A DNA stretch of 24,185 nucleotides from CAVLCC01 sp963661535. GTDB taxonomy: Bacteria; Actinomycetota; Coriobacteriia; Coriobacteriales; CADBOM01. The notes under the pieces are model-generated. The model searched no databases and had not been told where the DNA came from. It saw only the letters and a program-made list of their open reading frames with translations. Positions 14,725 through 22,771 of this stretch are shown piece after piece; the stretch's first letter is position 1, and the number at the start of each line of letters is the position of its first letter. Location: positions 1 through 24,185 of the forward strand of contig CAVLCC010000032.1 of the NCBI GenBank assembly GCA_963661535.1, read 5' to 3'. The position numbers were made by a program, and so were the translations under genes.

Positions 14725-15921
14725 CTAACCACACTCGATACTTGCAATTTCTGCTTCTAGCTGCTCTATCTCTTTGAGAATATTTGCTGCAGACGCCGAC
14801 ACATCTTTACTAAGACTTGCAGGCTTAATAACCTTTGCTTCTCCAAGTCTTGCGGCAATGCTTCTAGAAATCCAAGTTGTATTTGCATGCAAAGGCATCT
14901 CAATAACAAAGTTGTTTGCGCTCATATCAACAATTTCTGCATCTACCCAAGTGCGCTTGTCAAAACAACATTTGCTTGTGATCTGCAAGCGCGCTGTTGT
15001 TGAATCCCTAAAAAGTTTCTTGTTTATAGTGCGCCTTTGGCCAAGAATTTGCGGATCTTTTTCGTGTTGAGGGAGCGGTTCAATATCTGCTATGCGAGAA
15101 ATTTTATAGACTCGCGCGCCGCTATCTTTTGCACTAGGATTTTTGATATTCTTTTCATATTGATAAGCAAATAGATATGTTTGTCCGTTGGTGTCTGTAT
15201 AAATTTCTAACGGAAGAATTTTGCGTAAGCTTGGTTCGTTAGCATCGCGAGTTTTGGTGGTTTGGCAGGATTTGTTTGTTGTATCGGTATCATCACCAGT
15301 ATCAACGGCATCATCATCAACATAATCAAGATTATCACAACCCTTGCCCTCTGCGCTTTTAGCTTGTTCGTACTCAATCAAAGCAAGCCTATGCTGTGCG
15401 CATAGCAATGCAAGTGCTGCCAATACCGAATAATTTTCTATCTCACAAACTGCATCTACGGCTTGTGTGTGTGAGTCAAAATCAAACTGACACGCAGCGC
15501 TTTCTAGCTTTTTGGCAAGCTCGGTTTGGCTGTCTATTCCAGCAAAGGCCAAGCAGAGCAGCAAAGCCCAGCTCTCTTCAAACGAAAGACGAGGTTTTGA
15601 ACCCAGCAGCTTAGAGTTCAAATTTGCAAAAATGCCAGGCTCGTCTATTGACTTGGGAATACAATTTGCAGCGCTCTTGTCTCCACTAAGCCAAGCTATT
15701 TCAAGTAGCTCTGCCAAATCCTCAGGCGACTCAACGATAGAAATACCGAGTTCGCCTCCGCCAACTTCGCTTTGGCAAATAGACAGCACAGTTTTCTCGG
15801 CTTCTTTTTTGCTGCAACCCATTTTGCGAGCTAGCTGGGTATATGAGATATAACCACTTTCGCTGTTTATGAGCACATTTAGTAGCTTAGAGAGATTTTT
15901 AAAGTCGTTTATTCTAGCCAT
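14725..15921 (-). CDS. WYL-domain regulator, PafC-like (second of a pair)
   Basis: A 398-residue protein with an N-terminal HTH-like region (LSKLLNVLINSESGYISYTQ then ARKMGCSKKEAEKTV, about 10-46) and a WYL-type domain from about 179. The WYL signature appears as TYLFAY (248-253), followed by the conserved arginine in KISRI (273-277). The domain is split by an acidic, low-complexity stretch (about 188-230, including DYVDDDAVDTGDDTDTT). A C-terminal domain with a helical end follows. PafC partners PafB in actinobacteria, where the heterodimer activates DNA-damage genes and WYL domains are thought to sense nucleic acid. It starts two bases after the upstream WYL gene stops, with GAAGG nine bases before the ATG. 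Assignment to PafC rests on pairing and order, not on strong identity. Confidence 0.78.
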   Translation of the reverse strand: MARINDFKNLSKLLNVLINSESGYISYTQLARKMGCSKKEAEKTVLSICQSEVGGGELGISIVESPEDLAELLEIAWLSGDKSAANCIPKSIDEPGIFANLNSKLLGSKPRLSFEESWALLLCLAFAGIDSQTELAKKLESAACQFDFDSHTQAVDAVCEIENYSVLAALALLCAQHRLALIEYEQAKSAEGKGCDNLDYVDDDAVDTGDDTDTTNKSCQTTKTRDANEPSLRKILPLEIYTDTNGQTYLFAYQYEKNIKNPSAKDSGARVYKISRIADIEPLPQHEKDPQILGQRRTINKKLFRDSTTARLQITSKCCFDKRTWVDAEIVDMSANNFVIEMPLHANTTWISRSIAARLGEAKVIKPASLSKDVSASAANILKEIEQLEAEIASIECG

Positions 15922-15923
15922 TG

Positions 15924-17222
15924 TTAGCAGCCTTCGTCTTCAATTATTTTTTTGAGACCGCGCTTTATGATGTCAGAAGTTTGCGAAGGCTCAATTGCAT
16001 AAATTCCAGGACCATTTTCTACAACCCATTGCGCCAATCTCTCTACATTTGCAACCCTAACGCTCCAAATAATTCCGTCTCCATAGCTAGTGCAGGTTCC
16101 TAAATTGCTCGAGGTTTCGCACTTATCAGATGGAGCTTCGCTAAGTTCAATATTTTGCGAGAGGTTAGGTGTATTGTCTAGAGAATCTCGCACATAACCT
16201 CGCGCAAAATTTCTACCAACGTATCTACCCACTTTTCCGCCAATATCTCCATCGCCAAAAGCGTTGCTAAACGCAGGTCCTATAAGTTGTTTTGCTTTGC
16301 CCAACGCAGACTTAGAAAAATAAACCTTGCCCAAAACGCATTGCTCTCCAATTTGAAAAGGAAAAATTCCAGCCTCGTCGTCAAAATGCTCGCTAGCACT
16401 TTTGAGAGTTTTTTCGTCTGCATGAGCCAAGGTGGGTTCATTTAAAAATCTGTCGAACCTAAATCGCCTAGAGTCTTGCCTAGCCTTATCATATGCAAAA
16501 AGATATAAATCCCCCAAATATCTAAATATCTTTATAGGAACAACCAGCCTAGTTAACTTTTGATTATTGTGATCTTGATAGTCAAAAACTAGCATGTTCT
16601 TGTTGCGTTTTGCAGCTTCAATTATTTTGATTATCTGCTCAAGCTTGGGCGTTTGGTCGTTTTGCGCGTCTGCATGCTTTGCCCCAGCGTCATTCGCGTA
16701 ACCCGCATCTTCTTCATCTAGAATTTGAGCATCAGCAGCATTTTGTATTTTGCAAAGCGCACTCACTAGATCTTCTTTCCACAAAAAACTAGGTGTTTCA
16801 AATGCATTTTTGGCACATACCTTTAAAAGATGAATGTCGGAGGGCGAAAGTGCCAAGCTATCTTGCATGGTTGAAGTGAGATTTAAAACATAGACAGGCA
16901 TAGGCTGCCCATCTCGCTTTTGGCTCTCAATACAAAAACCCATGCTTGTTAGCTTTTCGCGGTCTCTTCTAAATTGCCTTTTAAAGGTGTCGTCTTTTTG
17001 GGTGCTGCTATATCCAGACACATCCGCACGAATTTGAGCAGCCGTAGCTCCGCTTTCGTGTTCTTTTAAATAAAAGACCAAATTTATTAGCCGCGTAACG
17101 TTGTTGTTTTTTATATTTTGATGACTCGCCTCTAGTTGTCTTGCCTCAGGTTGGCTCGCCTCTGGCGCCAGACCAGCTGCCAAATCTTTAGAACCTAATA
17201 AATCAGGCGTTTGTTCTAACAT
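15924..17222 (-). CDS. WYL-domain regulator, PafB-like (first of a pair)
   Basis: A 432-residue transcription factor. After a ~40-residue polar lead, an HTH spans about 43-99 (LINLVFYLKEHESGATAAQI, then FKRQFRRDREKLTSMGF). The WYL domain begins near 195: MLVFDYQDHNNQKLTRLVVP, LYLFAYD (239-245) in place of WYLVAYD, and RRFRFDRF (252-259), which carries the ligand-contacting arginines. A gap-filling acidic insert lies near 169-190, and the C-terminal domain carries a second polar insert near 335-382. ATG at 17220-17222 follows AGGAG closely. It leads a two-gene leftward unit and diverges across 187 bases from the gene for the giant membrane protein, so shared or cross-regulation is possible. 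Confidence 0.82.
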   Translation of the reverse strand: MLEQTPDLLGSKDLAAGLAPEASQPEARQLEASHQNIKNNNVTRLINLVFYLKEHESGATAAQIRADVSGYSSTQKDDTFKRQFRRDREKLTSMGFCIESQKRDGQPMPVYVLNLTSTMQDSLALSPSDIHLLKVCAKNAFETPSFLWKEDLVSALCKIQNAADAQILDEEDAGYANDAGAKHADAQNDQTPKLEQIIKIIEAAKRNKNMLVFDYQDHNNQKLTRLVVPIKIFRYLGDLYLFAYDKARQDSRRFRFDRFLNEPTLAHADEKTLKSASEHFDDEAGIFPFQIGEQCVLGKVYFSKSALGKAKQLIGPAFSNAFGDGDIGGKVGRYVGRNFARGYVRDSLDNTPNLSQNIELSEAPSDKCETSSNLGTCTSYGDGIIWSVRVANVERLAQWVVENGPGIYAIEPSQTSDIIKRGLKKIIEDEGC

Positions 17223-17409
17223 TTTTCTCCTAGATATTGTGTGTTATATAGCATATTTTCGCCTATCTCGGAGAGTTTGGCAAAGCTCACACATATTTTT
17301 CTGCTAAATAGCATCAAAAATGTATAAAAATGTGCGAAAATATCAAAGATTGTGGGAATTACAGAATCAAGAAATGACAGCACACCCACTTTAAGACACA
17401 GGGGGAAGA

Positions 17410-20400
17410 ATGAAAGACCTAAAAGCCCGAGTACATTCCATGTCTATGGACTTTCCATCTAGAGATGCTGGAAGCAGGGGAGAAGAACTAGCGTCCGAGT
17501 CCTTAGCAGACGATTTCTATGCTCTAGGACTTAAAACCGATATAGATGGTTTTGAGTGCCCAGGCAATTTGAGAATTAGCCGCAGCATCTATATGGCTTT
17601 GATTGTTGTTGCGGGGCTCGTGTGTTTTTTGATGCCCACTATGCGCATTGTGGGCTTAATACTTGGCGTTATTGGAATTGTGCTAAGTTATCTTTCATAC
17701 AATGGAACCGACTTCTTGGGTTCAGTTGTCTCTAAATTTGAGAGTCAAAATGTTATTGCCAAATATGTTCCTGAGGGAATGCCCACAGGCACAAAGCGAA
17801 CCAAAGTAGTCATCATTGCTCACTACGATGTTAAAAAGCCATCTATTTTTCAGATGCCCTCTGTTAGAAAATATTGGAAAATTGCAAGGCTAGTTGTAAT
17901 TGGAGCTGCAATTACTGTTCCTGTATGTTGCATATTGGCTATGCTTCCATTTTTAGAAGTTCTTTCAACATTTTTTGGAATAGTTGCCCTTATTGCGGCA
18001 ATAATTGTTTTGCTAGAGATTGTTGATCAACTCCTAGGCTCATTCTTAAAAACTCCTAAAGGTTCTAACTGCAATGCCTCAGGTTTGGCAGTTATGTTAG
18101 AGCTTGCCAAAAAGTTGGTAACTAGCGAGGTTCAGTCTGCAGATGATGATGACGAAGAGGGAGTAATCGAAGAATTTGGAGAAGATTATTCTGATTTAGA
18201 AGATAGTGAATATGCCGATGAAGCCAGTGAAGCTGCTTTTGTTGATGACGGATACGAGGATGAGGCTTTTGTTTCTGATGGATGGAGTGGCAGCGAGGCA
18301 GATGCAACAGTAGCTCCGGTTGATGTGGCTGCATCGGACGGCGCGGCGCAGGGTGGAGTGGCGATGGCTGGAGCTGCAGCGGTAGGAGCTGTAGCAGCTG
18401 GGGTTTTTGCTGGAGCTCCAAACAATGCGAATAGCGGGGCTTATGTTGCTGTAGATGAGTCTGCTGGTATGAGTGAGCCTTATCAATCTGAACAATCTAG
18501 ACAGGCTGACGTGCAGAAATCTGCTCCAGCTGCTGACGCCAAGCAAGTACCTGCTAATGCAGCAAATAAGGCAGCGGTTGCAGCAGCTGAGACGGCTGGT
18601 TCTGTGGCAGCCGCGGCAGCAGCAAGTGCGCCTGCGGCAGCTGCACAAGTGGCAGTTCCTGTGGCGGCTCCGGCTCCAGCACCTGCTCCTGCTCCGATGC
18701 CTGCGCCCAGACCTAGAAAAGCTTCTAAGCCTTCGTGGTGGTCGAGGGTCGAAGACGATAAAAAGCATGGAGAATTTGAACATGTTACGAACGAGCCTAC
18801 TTTAAGATCTAGATATGCAGATGCTCCAGCTTCAAAAGAAGAGCCTATATATCAAGAGGAGCAAAATGTTTCAGGCAGCGCGGCTGCAGCTCCACAACCG
18901 GTGCAGCAGCCTGTGCAGCCTACAGCTCAACAAGCACAGAGACCTGCTTTACAACCAGTGGCTCAACCCGTACAGCAACCAGTCGCTCAACCAGCTGAAC
19001 AGCAAGTAGCTCAGACCACTCCTCAATCTGTGCAGCAGCCAGCAGTTCAACCTGCACAAAGACCTGCATCGCAACCGGCACAACAACGTGCATCCAGACC
19101 GGCTCCTCAACAAGCACAACAACCTGCACAACGTGCTGCTTCAGCACCTGCAGCTCCTCAAAAATCCCTAGAAATAAATTTTGACGAGCAAAAAGGCTCC
19201 AGCAATTTAGTAGCAGACGCTATGCAGGATTTAGAACAGGATATCAAGGCAGCAAACAAAGCCGAGGAAAAGCAACCTCAATCTATGCCTGCATTTGTTG
19301 AGCAGTTGTCTGAGGCTGCTAAGGCAGCTGAAGCTGATGATGTTCAAGGCGCAAATGCCATGCCTGCAAGCGAACAAAACGCATTGCATACCGATGTAGA
19401 GACTTCGCCATCTGTAGCAGCAGAAGCTGTTTCGGGCTCAACCGAGGCCTCGAAAGCGGAGACATCGGCAGCACCTGCAACAAATAACGCAGCATCTGCA
19501 CCCGATGCAAATTCAACAGTTGCATATACTCCACGCCCAGTTTCAGAAGTGCTAGACGAACTTGACGAAAGCATTCAGGCAATGGGCAAAAAGACTATCG
19601 AGCGCAAGGCTATGCCAGAACGCCCCGAACCTTATCAAGAGCCGCTCGTTGAGCCAAGCGCAAATTCGTCTGCGGAGTGGCCTTCTGGTTCTTATAAGTA
19701 TTCGCGCAATCGTGCAAAATATCGCAAAGAAGAAACTCCAAAGCAATCTTATGACTCGTTGGCACAAGATCCAGAAGTTGGAGTTTTGGACTTTTCGAGA
19801 GAGCGCTACCAAAACCAAATTGAGCAAAAAAATCAACAAGCTGCACGTTCTAATGACGAGGCTGCAAATGCGGCGAACGCTGTGGATGCTGTGAGCGACG
19901 CAAGGGTCGAAAACGCCACGGACGCAGTAGACGATATCTCAACCTCAGAGCAAATAAGCGAAAAGCTACAAACTCAAAGTTCTGAAGTTGCTACCAGTGA
20001 AGTATCTAGCGACTCAGCCTCTCACAAATCACACAGAAAATATGATGTAAATGAGAACGAGGACAATCATGCAACAGATGATGAAAGATCTTCGCTACTC
20101 AATTTGCCCATAGTAGGCAGCAAAAATACAGCAGCGGTGTCTCCTTCTAGCTCAGGTCTAATAGATACAAATAATTCGATTGCTTCTGCCAGCTGGAGTG
20201 CCGAGCAAAATCCACTTACCGGCAACGCAAACGAAACATTCATTGCAAGAGACGATGTCTCAGATTCGTCTAGCCTAACAGGCGCGTTTGCTCCTCTTGG
20301 GGCATCAGGAGTTATGGAGCCTGTTACAGCTGAGATGCTCGAGCAATACAACGATGGACAAACTCTCTATGTAGAAGATGCTGAAGACAACTACGAGGAG

Positions 20401-21207
20401 GGGTATAGCGAGCAAGGCTCATATATGAATGATATTCAGATTGATATGCCAAAACGCAAGTTGTTTGGACGCAAGAAAGACAAGAAGCGCAAAAACCGCA
20501 AAGGCAAGGGATATGACTCATCTGCAAACGAGTGGCTCGGCGTAGATGAGGGATATAATGCCACGCAGGAGGGCGCAAAGATTGGTTCTTGGGATAACTT
20601 CTCCGAAAATCCATCAGATGATTATGAATATGTAGACACCGGCAAGAGCGTTTGGGATTCATGGGACGACTACGACGATGAAGACAACGACTGGCGAGGC
20701 GGTGCTTATGGTGGAGAAAATTATGAGCAAAACCGTGATGCTATACAGGCTCTATCAGACGAGCTTTTAAACAAAGAAGTATGGTTTGTGGCAGTTGGTT
20801 CTAGTGATGCTGGCAGTGCAGGCATGTTGAATTTGCTAAAGACTCACGAAAAGGATCTTAAGAACGCGCGAATTATAAATCTCGAATGTATTGGGTCTGG
20901 CAAGCTTTGCTTCACTTCTTCGGAGCCTATTTTGCTCCAAAATTATAGGGTTGATCCTCGTATGCAAAAGCTAATCAAAAAAGCAGCGCATACTGCAAAA
21001 GTAGATATGGAGCGTGTCAAGCTAGACTGGAGAAGCACAGAGGCCACTCCGGCTATTGCTAAAAGACATCGCGCAATAACCATAACTGCGCTCGAAGATG
21101 GAGTAACGCCTGGCTGGAAATGGGCAGACGACAACGACGAAACCGTTTCAAACGGCAACCTAAAAGCTGCGCTTAAAGTTTTGGTTGAGATTGTTAAGGC
21201 TTGCTAG
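17410..21207 (+). CDS. Giant membrane protein with a split, degenerate M28 peptidase domain
   Basis: The ends of this 1265-residue protein together spell an M28-family aminopeptidase fold. Residues 17-48 (SRDAGSRGEELASESLADDF) match the M28 start, IIAHYD (135-140) the HxD zinc motif, GSNCNASG (218-225) the GADDNASG motif, VGSSDAGSAG (1129-1138) the EE-G motif, INLECIG (1156-1162) the INLDMVG motif, and PGWKWADDNDET (1234-1245) the final YHxxxD motif. Bridging Asp is now Cys221, the catalytic Glu pair is Ser-Asp, and the last His is missing, so peptidase activity is doubtful. Two membrane hairpins (about 58-96 and 158-205) interrupt the fold. Residues 240-1113 are low complexity: acidic (243-292), Ala-rich, Pro/Ala/Gln-rich (410-580), mixed, then a Lys/Arg patch near 1013-1035. 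ATG follows GGGGG closely; the trkA-like genes follow at nine bases. Family assignment is good for the ends; function is unknown. Confidence 0.85.
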   Translation: MKDLKARVHSMSMDFPSRDAGSRGEELASESLADDFYALGLKTDIDGFECPGNLRISRSIYMALIVVAGLVCFLMPTMRIVGLILGVIGIVLSYLSYNGTDFLGSVVSKFESQNVIAKYVPEGMPTGTKRTKVVIIAHYDVKKPSIFQMPSVRKYWKIARLVVIGAAITVPVCCILAMLPFLEVLSTFFGIVALIAAIIVLLEIVDQLLGSFLKTPKGSNCNASGLAVMLELAKKLVTSEVQSADDDDEEGVIEEFGEDYSDLEDSEYADEASEAAFVDDGYEDEAFVSDGWSGSEADATVAPVDVAASDGAAQGGVAMAGAAAVGAVAAGVFAGAPNNANSGAYVAVDESAGMSEPYQSEQSRQADVQKSAPAADAKQVPANAANKAAVAAAETAGSVAAAAAASAPAAAAQVAVPVAAPAPAPAPAPMPAPRPRKASKPSWWSRVEDDKKHGEFEHVTNEPTLRSRYADAPASKEEPIYQEEQNVSGSAAAAPQPVQQPVQPTAQQAQRPALQPVAQPVQQPVAQPAEQQVAQTTPQSVQQPAVQPAQRPASQPAQQRASRPAPQQAQQPAQRAASAPAAPQKSLEINFDEQKGSSNLVADAMQDLEQDIKAANKAEEKQPQSMPAFVEQLSEAAKAAEADDVQGANAMPASEQNALHTDVETSPSVAAEAVSGSTEASKAETSAAPATNNAASAPDANSTVAYTPRPVSEVLDELDESIQAMGKKTIERKAMPERPEPYQEPLVEPSANSSAEWPSGSYKYSRNRAKYRKEETPKQSYDSLAQDPEVGVLDFSRERYQNQIEQKNQQAARSNDEAANAANAVDAVSDARVENATDAVDDISTSEQISEKLQTQSSEVATSEVSSDSASHKSHRKYDVNENEDNHATDDERSSLLNLPIVGSKNTAAVSPSSSGLIDTNNSIASASWSAEQNPLTGNANETFIARDDVSDSSSLTGAFAPLGASGVMEPVTAEMLEQYNDGQTLYVEDAEDNYEEGYSEQGSYMNDIQIDMPKRKLFGRKKDKKRKNRKGKGYDSSANEWLGVDEGYNATQEGAKIGSWDNFSENPSDDYEYVDTGKSVWDSWDDYDDEDNDWRGGAYGGENYEQNRDAIQALSDELLNKEVWFVAVGSSDAGSAGMLNLLKTHEKDLKNARIINLECIGSGKLCFTSSEPILLQNYRVDPRMQKLIKKAAHTAKVDMERVKLDWRSTEATPAIAKRHRAITITALEDGVTPGWKWADDNDETVSNGNLKAALKVLVEIVKAC
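18595..19150. repeat. Low-complexity Ala/Pro/Gln-coding repeat region inside the giant gene
   Basis: Imperfect GCA/GCT, CCT and CAA/CAG triplet-rich sequence codes first for Ala-Pro runs (PAPAPAPAP, 421-429) and then for irregular Gln-Pro-Ala units such as QQPVAQPA and AQRPA (about 495-580). The frame is intact throughout. Such sequence is prone to length change by slippage in multiples of three. Confidence 0.8.
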
Positions 21208-21216
21208 GAGCAATCA

Positions 21217-21870
21217 ATGAACATTATCGTGGTTGGCTGCGGCAGTGTTGGTTCGCAGCTGGCTCGCTTGTTTTCAGACAACGGGCACAATGTTGTTGTT
21301 ATAGATAAAGACTCCAAGGCATTTTATAACCTCGGCAGCAACTTTAATGGCAGGGTCTTGCAAGGCGTGGGATACGACGAACAGACCCTATCGGAAGCCG
21401 GAATTGACGACGCCAATATTGTTGCCGCCGTTACCAACTTTGATAATGCAAACCTTATGGTGGCAGAGGTTGCCTCCAAACTTTTTGGAGTCAAACACAC
21501 AATTGCCAGGCTCGAAAATTCTGATCGCGAGGCTGCATATTCGCAGCTAGGCATTGACTATGTTTGCGGAACGTCTCTCATTGCAGAGGAGATTTTTTCC
21601 AAAATTATGTCGGGTCATGGCAGCCATATGGACACGTTTGGCGAGTTTGAAATTCTCAAGTTTACTCTTAATCTTACGTCTTTGCGAAAAAAGACTGTGC
21701 GAGTGGGCACCATTGAGCGCGATCACGACATAAGGATTATCGCATTTGAAAGGCGCGGGGGTAGCGCAAGCTCTATTCCAACTGAGGATAGCATTTTGTA
21801 TCAAGGTGATTCTGTGTTAGCGTGCGTGCGCAATGACTTGGTTGATGCGTTTAAGAAGTACATGTATTAG
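21217..21870 (+). CDS. TrkA-type NAD-binding K+ uptake regulator (first of a pair, CeoB-like)
   Basis: A 217-residue cytoplasmic RCK protein that gates a Trk/Ktr potassium channel in response to nucleotide. The RCK-N Rossmann fold begins with GCGSVG (7-12) and has the acidic residue D30 after the second strand, which favours NAD(H). Conserved HTIARLENSD follows near 94-103. The RCK-C domain occupies about 140-217. Single-RCK length fits the actinobacterial CeoB/CeoC arrangement rather than the double-length E. coli TrkA. AGGAG directly overlaps the upstream stop, nine bases away, so it is cotranscribed with the giant membrane protein gene. The channel subunit (TrkH/KtrB) is not in the window. 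Confidence 0.9.
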   Translation: MNIIVVGCGSVGSQLARLFSDNGHNVVVIDKDSKAFYNLGSNFNGRVLQGVGYDEQTLSEAGIDDANIVAAVTNFDNANLMVAEVASKLFGVKHTIARLENSDREAAYSQLGIDYVCGTSLIAEEIFSKIMSGHGSHMDTFGEFEILKFTLNLTSLRKKTVRVGTIERDHDIRIIAFERRGGSASSIPTEDSILYQGDSVLACVRNDLVDAFKKYMY

Positions 21871-22044
21871 GGTGCTGGCTCGCAAGTACTGTTTGTGCGG
21901 AGTTTGTGGACTTAGTGGCGTGGTTCGTGGGTCTGCGTGGTGCGCAGGGCAACAGTTTGCGGTTCGCAGTTCGCAGCGTGTAGTCCGCGGCTCGCAGCGC
22001 AACAGATCGCAGCGCAAGTTAGGCAATAAAGTTAAAGGAAAGCT
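21871..22044. repeat. Degenerate low-complexity linker between the two trkA-like genes
   Basis: The gap holds imperfect copies of a TTCGCAG/CTCGCAGCGCAA word (near 21960, 21968, 21990 and 22006) after a G/T-rich lead. It is G-rich on the plus strand and has no gene or terminator visible. Its last 25 bases carry the AAAGGA ribosome binding site of the next gene. It has the same texture as the linker after metI. Confidence 0.55.
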
Positions 22045-22716
22045 ATGTATATCGTCATTAATGGCGGAGGAAAAATAGGCAGTTATTTGGCCATGACCCT
22101 TAGGGGCAATGGTCACGATGTGACTGTAATCGAATGCGATGAAAATACGTCTTTGCGTCTTGCTAAAGATCTTCCTCGAGGCGTTTTGGTTTTGCACGGC
22201 GATGGCTGCGACTCCATGGTTTTGCAAGACGCAGAAACACAAAATGCCGACATTTTTGTTGCCACAACAGGTGGCGATGATGACAACCTAGTGTCATGCG
22301 AACTTGCAAAAACTATCTTTAATACGCCTAGATGCATAGCTAGAGTGAACAACCCTCGCAACGAGAGAATTTTTAGGCGCATGGGAATTGAGTCGGTGTC
22401 GTCTACGATGGTTATCACTAGGCTTATTGAAGAAGAGGCCTTGTCGGGCACGATGAAAGCGGTTAAGAGCCTGCGCCAAAACGACGTGTGCATCATCGAG
22501 CTTAGGGTGCCTGGAGGTGGAGGCACTCTCGCTGAACATGGAATTAAAATCGAGGATTTGCAGCTCCCGGCTGGAAGCATTGTTGCTGCTGTTCACAAAG
22601 AAGGCGCTCTAGAAATCGCAACTCCAGACATGTTGCTTTTTCCAGGGGATAACGTTGTTGTTCTAGCCGAAAACCATGTAGCAGACAGTGTGCGCGAATT
22701 CTTGCGCAATCTCTAA
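22045..22716 (+). CDS. TrkA-type NAD-binding K+ uptake regulator (second of a pair, CeoC-like)
   Basis: A 223-residue RCK protein, paralogous in layout to the gene before it. The nucleotide-binding loop is GGGKIG (7-12), the acidic residue after strand two is E30, and GDGCD (about 52-56) is the typical following turn. RCK-C runs from about 140 to the end (PDMLLFPGDNVVVLAE). Two distinct single-RCK subunits next to each other suggest a hetero-oligomeric gating ring. ATG follows AAAGGA by five bases. It is probably in the same rightward unit as the giant protein and the first trkA-like gene, despite the 174-base linker. Confidence 0.9.
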   Translation: MYIVINGGGKIGSYLAMTLRGNGHDVTVIECDENTSLRLAKDLPRGVLVLHGDGCDSMVLQDAETQNADIFVATTGGDDDNLVSCELAKTIFNTPRCIARVNNPRNERIFRRMGIESVSSTMVITRLIEEEALSGTMKAVKSLRQNDVCIIELRVPGGGGTLAEHGIKIEDLQLPAGSIVAAVHKEGALEIATPDMLLFPGDNVVVLAENHVADSVREFLRNL

Positions 22717-22771
22717 GTTTTTTTGGTTTGCTTAGCGTGGCTTGGGCTAGTCAAATTTTGGCGGTGAGTTG

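Noticed and set aside
18122..18783. Long alternative frames on both strands inside the giant gene.
   Set aside because: They mirror the Ala/Pro/Gln triplet-rich composition of the real frame and show only low-complexity protein.
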